Assembly: GCA_027625915.1 (NCBI GenBank)
Contig: JANTQA010000016.1
Coordinates: 2,423,001-2,487,000 of the forward strand
Source: Anaeramoeba flamelloides
Taxonomy: Eukaryota; Metamonada; Anaeramoebidae
Direction: 5' to 3'
Length of the DNA: 64,000 bases
A program made the position numbers and the translations under genes. Position 1 is the stretch's first letter, and every line of letters starts with the position of its first letter. Of this stretch, positions 61,086 to 64,000 are shown piece by piece. Below the pieces are notes generated by a model. It was not told the origin of the DNA. It did not search any database and was given only the letters and a program-made list of their open reading frames with translations.

Positions 61086-62229
61086 ATGAATACATTGACT
61101 AACAAATATGATTTTTTATGAAATGTCAAAAAAAATGCCCGACTTTATTGGACATACCTTATAATAATTTTTTCATTTTTAATATATTTATCAAGAGATA
61201 GGTACACTAAAACGTGGTTAATAGTAGCAACAAAAATTTAATACCAATTGAAACAACAAAGAATCAATTTTTTTTGGATAAGTTTTAATTTTTTTTAATT
61301 CAAAAATTAAATGAAAAAAAGCAATTCGAGTATCTACTTTTAATATAAAACCAAATTGAGAATATGATACCAAACCGAAGAGTCTTCAATTCATTTATAA
61401 GTCTGAGAAAATATCTTGCTCAAGTGTTATTAATTGATATTGGTCTCTAATTTAAAGGAATTCCTTTATCTCCAACTTTTTAAATAAAGACACTATTTTT
61501 TTTCTATAAATTTTGAATTTCTACTTTAGATAAATGATCCAATAATTTACATTTTTTTTTAATTCTTTGAGAAATTCAAATCAAATTTTTAAAAATACTG
61601 TCAGTTTTGATCACTTTTAATAATCCCTTACTTTATTTTTTGAAAATTTTTATAAAAAAAAAAATCTACTACTTTTTCGGACTATAAATTTTGTTTTTCA
61701 AACTTTTAACCGAAAAAAAATTTTGAGAAAAAGAATTTTTAATTGAATTCTAACAAAAAAATTTTGGTGATTAAGATTGATAACACACCAATTTCCAATT
61801 CTTTGAGTTAAGTTGTACCATTTAGATTTAAGATGAGACTTTTAAGATTGACAAAGTATATCTTGAAGAATCAAAAGTTTGCCGGCAATTTGTGGTAATT
61901 AAAACTTGAAAAAGAAAAACAGTTTCTCAATTAAACAAGGGAACTCATTATACAAAAGGAATTGTAAAACTACTCAACAGGGGGAACAAATATTCACATA
62001 ATCCAAGTAACAAAACTGTTTTATCTTTTTAAAAAATCTACAGGTTATTGGTTCGCAAAAAAATTTAACAGCTTTTTTAGATTTTTTAACAAAAAAAAAA
62101 CATACTAGATCTCAATATGGAGTTGGTTAAACTTTGAGAGTTTAAGATTTTTTGAAATTATTTTTTTCTTTTTTAACGGAGTTAGTCAAAAAGATTACTT
62201 CTTGTTTGTAAGATCAAAAACGCAAACCA

Positions 62230-62673
62230 ATGGGTAACATAAACCAGTCACTTGACAAATTACCCAAAGTCTCCACAAGACAATTCGAACGTAATTTTCG
62301 AAATCGACAAAATAATGACTCTTTTTTTTGGGTTGATGAAGCAGGGCAAATTTTCCGAATCAGTGACTTAGCTGCTAATTTGCTTGAATTTAAAAAAGAG
62401 GATCTGCTCTATTTCCCCCTTGAGCATTTTTGTCCACCAATCCAACCACACATCAAAAAAGAAACAAATTATTTTATTTATTCATTAGCAACCCAGTCTT
62501 GTCAATGTGCAAATCAAACAATTGATGTTGTTTGCGCAATTAAAAAGCCTAAAGAAAAAAAAATGAAGAAATCACACAGCTTAGAGTTTGAAAAGAAAAA
62601 CACAAACCCAACTGCACTGAAAAAACAAGAAAGTAAACCAAACTTAACCCGGATCAACCCCAACAACAAAACG

Positions 62674-62709
<36 letters not shown>

Positions 62710-64000
62710 AAAAAACATGAACCAAAGACGGAAAAGAATTCAAAAGAAAACCAACCCGAAGAAAAAGATGGAAACGAGGAAAAGGAAGAGGACAAGGAAG
62801 AAGAAAAAAAAAAAGAAAAAGAAAAAGAAAAAGAAAAAGAAAAGGAAAAAGAAAAGGAAAAAGAAAATGAAAAAGAAAACGAAAACGAAAAAGAAAACAA
62901 AAAAGAAAAAGAAAAAGAAAAAGAAAAAGGAAAAGAAAAAGAAATAGAAATAGGGGCTGAAAATAAAAAAGCTCCACAAACCAAAAAAAAGAAAAATAAG
63001 AAAAAAAAGAAGAAAAAACAAACAAACAAAAATAAAAAAAAAAACAGCATGGTTGGTATTTCAAAAAAAGATAGGCGCTACTTAAAAAAATACCTCTGGA
63101 CCAATTTAGGAATTCTTGCCGTGAATTTTGATGGTAAATTAGTTTTTAAAGTCCGAATATTTAAGCGAACACCACCAAAAAATATTATCAAATTAAGGGT
63201 TGGGATTGAAACTATCACTGAAAAGTTAAACGTTTTGCAAAAAGGTGTCAATGAAAAAATTGAACAAGACAAAAAAAGAAAGGAGCAAGTCGAAATTCGA
63301 GACTTTGAAAAAAAAATTGAAATTTTCATTGAGCAATCCAATTCCTTCATGAAGGAAAAAAAAGAGATTGAGTTACAAATTTTGAACATTGAAGACGAAT
63401 TAGAAACAAGAAAACAGGAGATTAGGAAAATTGAACTCAGTAAGCAAGAAGAAGGCAATAAGAACAATAGCAATGAAAGCAATAAAGATAATGAAGAAAA
63501 TAATATCCAAAAGGAAATTAATAATTTTATGAAGGCAATTGAATTAGAAAAAAAAAAACTCAAATATTCGATAACAAGATTTAAAGATCAAAAATTAAAA
63601 ACTTCGATCGTTAATAAAATGAAGTATTTAAAATTAAAAAGGGATAAAAGCCGAACCGAAACAAAAAGAATGAAGAAGGAATCCCAAAAAGTTGAGAAAC
63701 AAATTGAGCATGTAAACAAACAAATAGAGCAAGTCATCGAACAAACAAAAAAAGATATATTAAATTCAAAAGAGATTGTTGAAAAAAGAAAGAAGATTCT
63801 GGCGATAAAAAATGATATTGAATGGACACAGGATAAAATACAACGCGTTAATAAAAAAATTAAAGATAAGATGAAAGATAACCAGTTGGAAAAAGAATTG
63901 TTAGAGGTGCAAAGAAAATTAAAAAAAATGATCCAAATCAATAATGATTTACAAATGAATATTCAAAGTTTTAGATATTACACAACTCAAAACGATTCGA
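62230..64000 (+). CDS. PAS-like domain protein with Lys/Glu tract and coiled coil (3' end beyond window)
   Basis: The frame is open from the ATG at 62230 (in-frame stop at 62209-62211) to the right edge, 590 codons. Residues about 33-105 resemble a PAS fold: FFWVDEAGQIFRISDLAANL, LLEFKKEDLLYFPLEHFCPP, and later NQTIDVVCAIKKP. Next come a long poly-Lys run and an alternating Glu-Lys tract of about 60 residues, a short globular-looking segment (GISKKDRRYLKKYLWTNLGI, VNFDGKLVFKVRIFKRTPPK), and, from about residue 325, a long heptad-rich coiled coil. PAS domains sense small ligands or mediate dimerisation; the ligand is unknown. The minus-strand and +2 frames over the Lys/Glu tract are shadows of it. 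Poly-Lys from an A run of about 33 bases is a likely site of length error. Confidence 0.75.

Larger units (their letters stand above)
57737..62229. other. Intergenic with LINE relics
   Basis: It contains a small foldback copy (59090-59212), two LINE fragments in opposite orientation (59690-60085 and 60363-60581) and repeat R3 (60785-61085). A (TA)n run separates the LINE fragments near 60080-60105. Nothing recognised in 57740-59080 or 61100-62220. Confidence 0.55.

Noticed and set aside
62514-63064. Phe/Ser/Leu-rich minus-strand frames over the Lys/Glu tract
   Set aside because: They are reverse-complement shadows of the GAA/AAA repeats in the PAS-like gene; composition is explained entirely by the other strand.

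Overview
The window is a very A+T-rich nuclear DNA segment (roughly four-fifths A+T by eye) from a unicellular eukaryote. Spliced genes with GT..AG introns, long Lys/Glu and homopolymer tracts inside proteins, and a gene set of ankyrin-BTB, Rho GTPase, PAS-like, sirtuin, TRAPP and macro-domain proteins fit a free-living amoeboid or flagellate protist. The ankyrin-BTB architecture and low-complexity style remind me most of Anaeramoeba (Metamonada), but that is an inference and not proven here.

Layout. 0.4-7 kb: a calponin-homology/coiled-coil protein (-) and TRAPP subunit TRAPPC6/Trs33 (-), separated by 4 kb of old dispersed repeats. 7.1-11.7 kb: a MacroD-type ADP-ribose hydrolase (+) split by a 3.6 kb intron. 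11.7-15.5 kb: repeats, a decayed Tc1/mariner transposon and one candidate orphan exon. 15.5-20.9 kb: an ankyrin-repeat/double-BTB protein (-) split by a 2.8 kb intron. 21.4-21.7 kb: a small zinc-binding B-box-like frame. 25.6-34.9 kb: a secreted GH31 alpha-glucosidase (-) in four exons with introns of 99, 3575 and 3130 bp. 37.2 kb: a 5S rRNA gene (-). 38.4-42.1 kb: a five-exon Rho GTPase (+) with one 2.6 kb intron. 42.1-49.4 kb: no gene recognised. 49.4-52.4 kb: a 985-residue Lys-rich protein of unknown function. 56.3-57.7 kb: a class I (SIRT2-like) sirtuin in four exons. 59-61 kb: LINE relics. 62.2 kb to the right edge: a PAS-like/coiled-coil protein that runs out of the window.

Most genes are single-copy housekeeping or signalling genes with no operon-like logic. 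MacroD and the sirtuin both belong to NAD/ADP-ribose metabolism, but they are 45 kb apart and I see no reason to call them linked.

The most unusual signal is in the introns. Ordinary introns here are about 70-290 bp, but five are 2.6-3.6 kb. Four of those five carry members of one modular hairpin-rich (foldback) repeat family; three of the copies share recognisable flanks on both sides, and in two introns it is followed in the same orientation by a diverged, once-coding-looking segment. At least six further dispersed repeat or MITE families, some with clear terminal inverted repeats, fill the introns and intergenic space. I could not run alignments; repeat boundaries are by eye and approximate, while exon boundaries were checked for reading-frame consistency.
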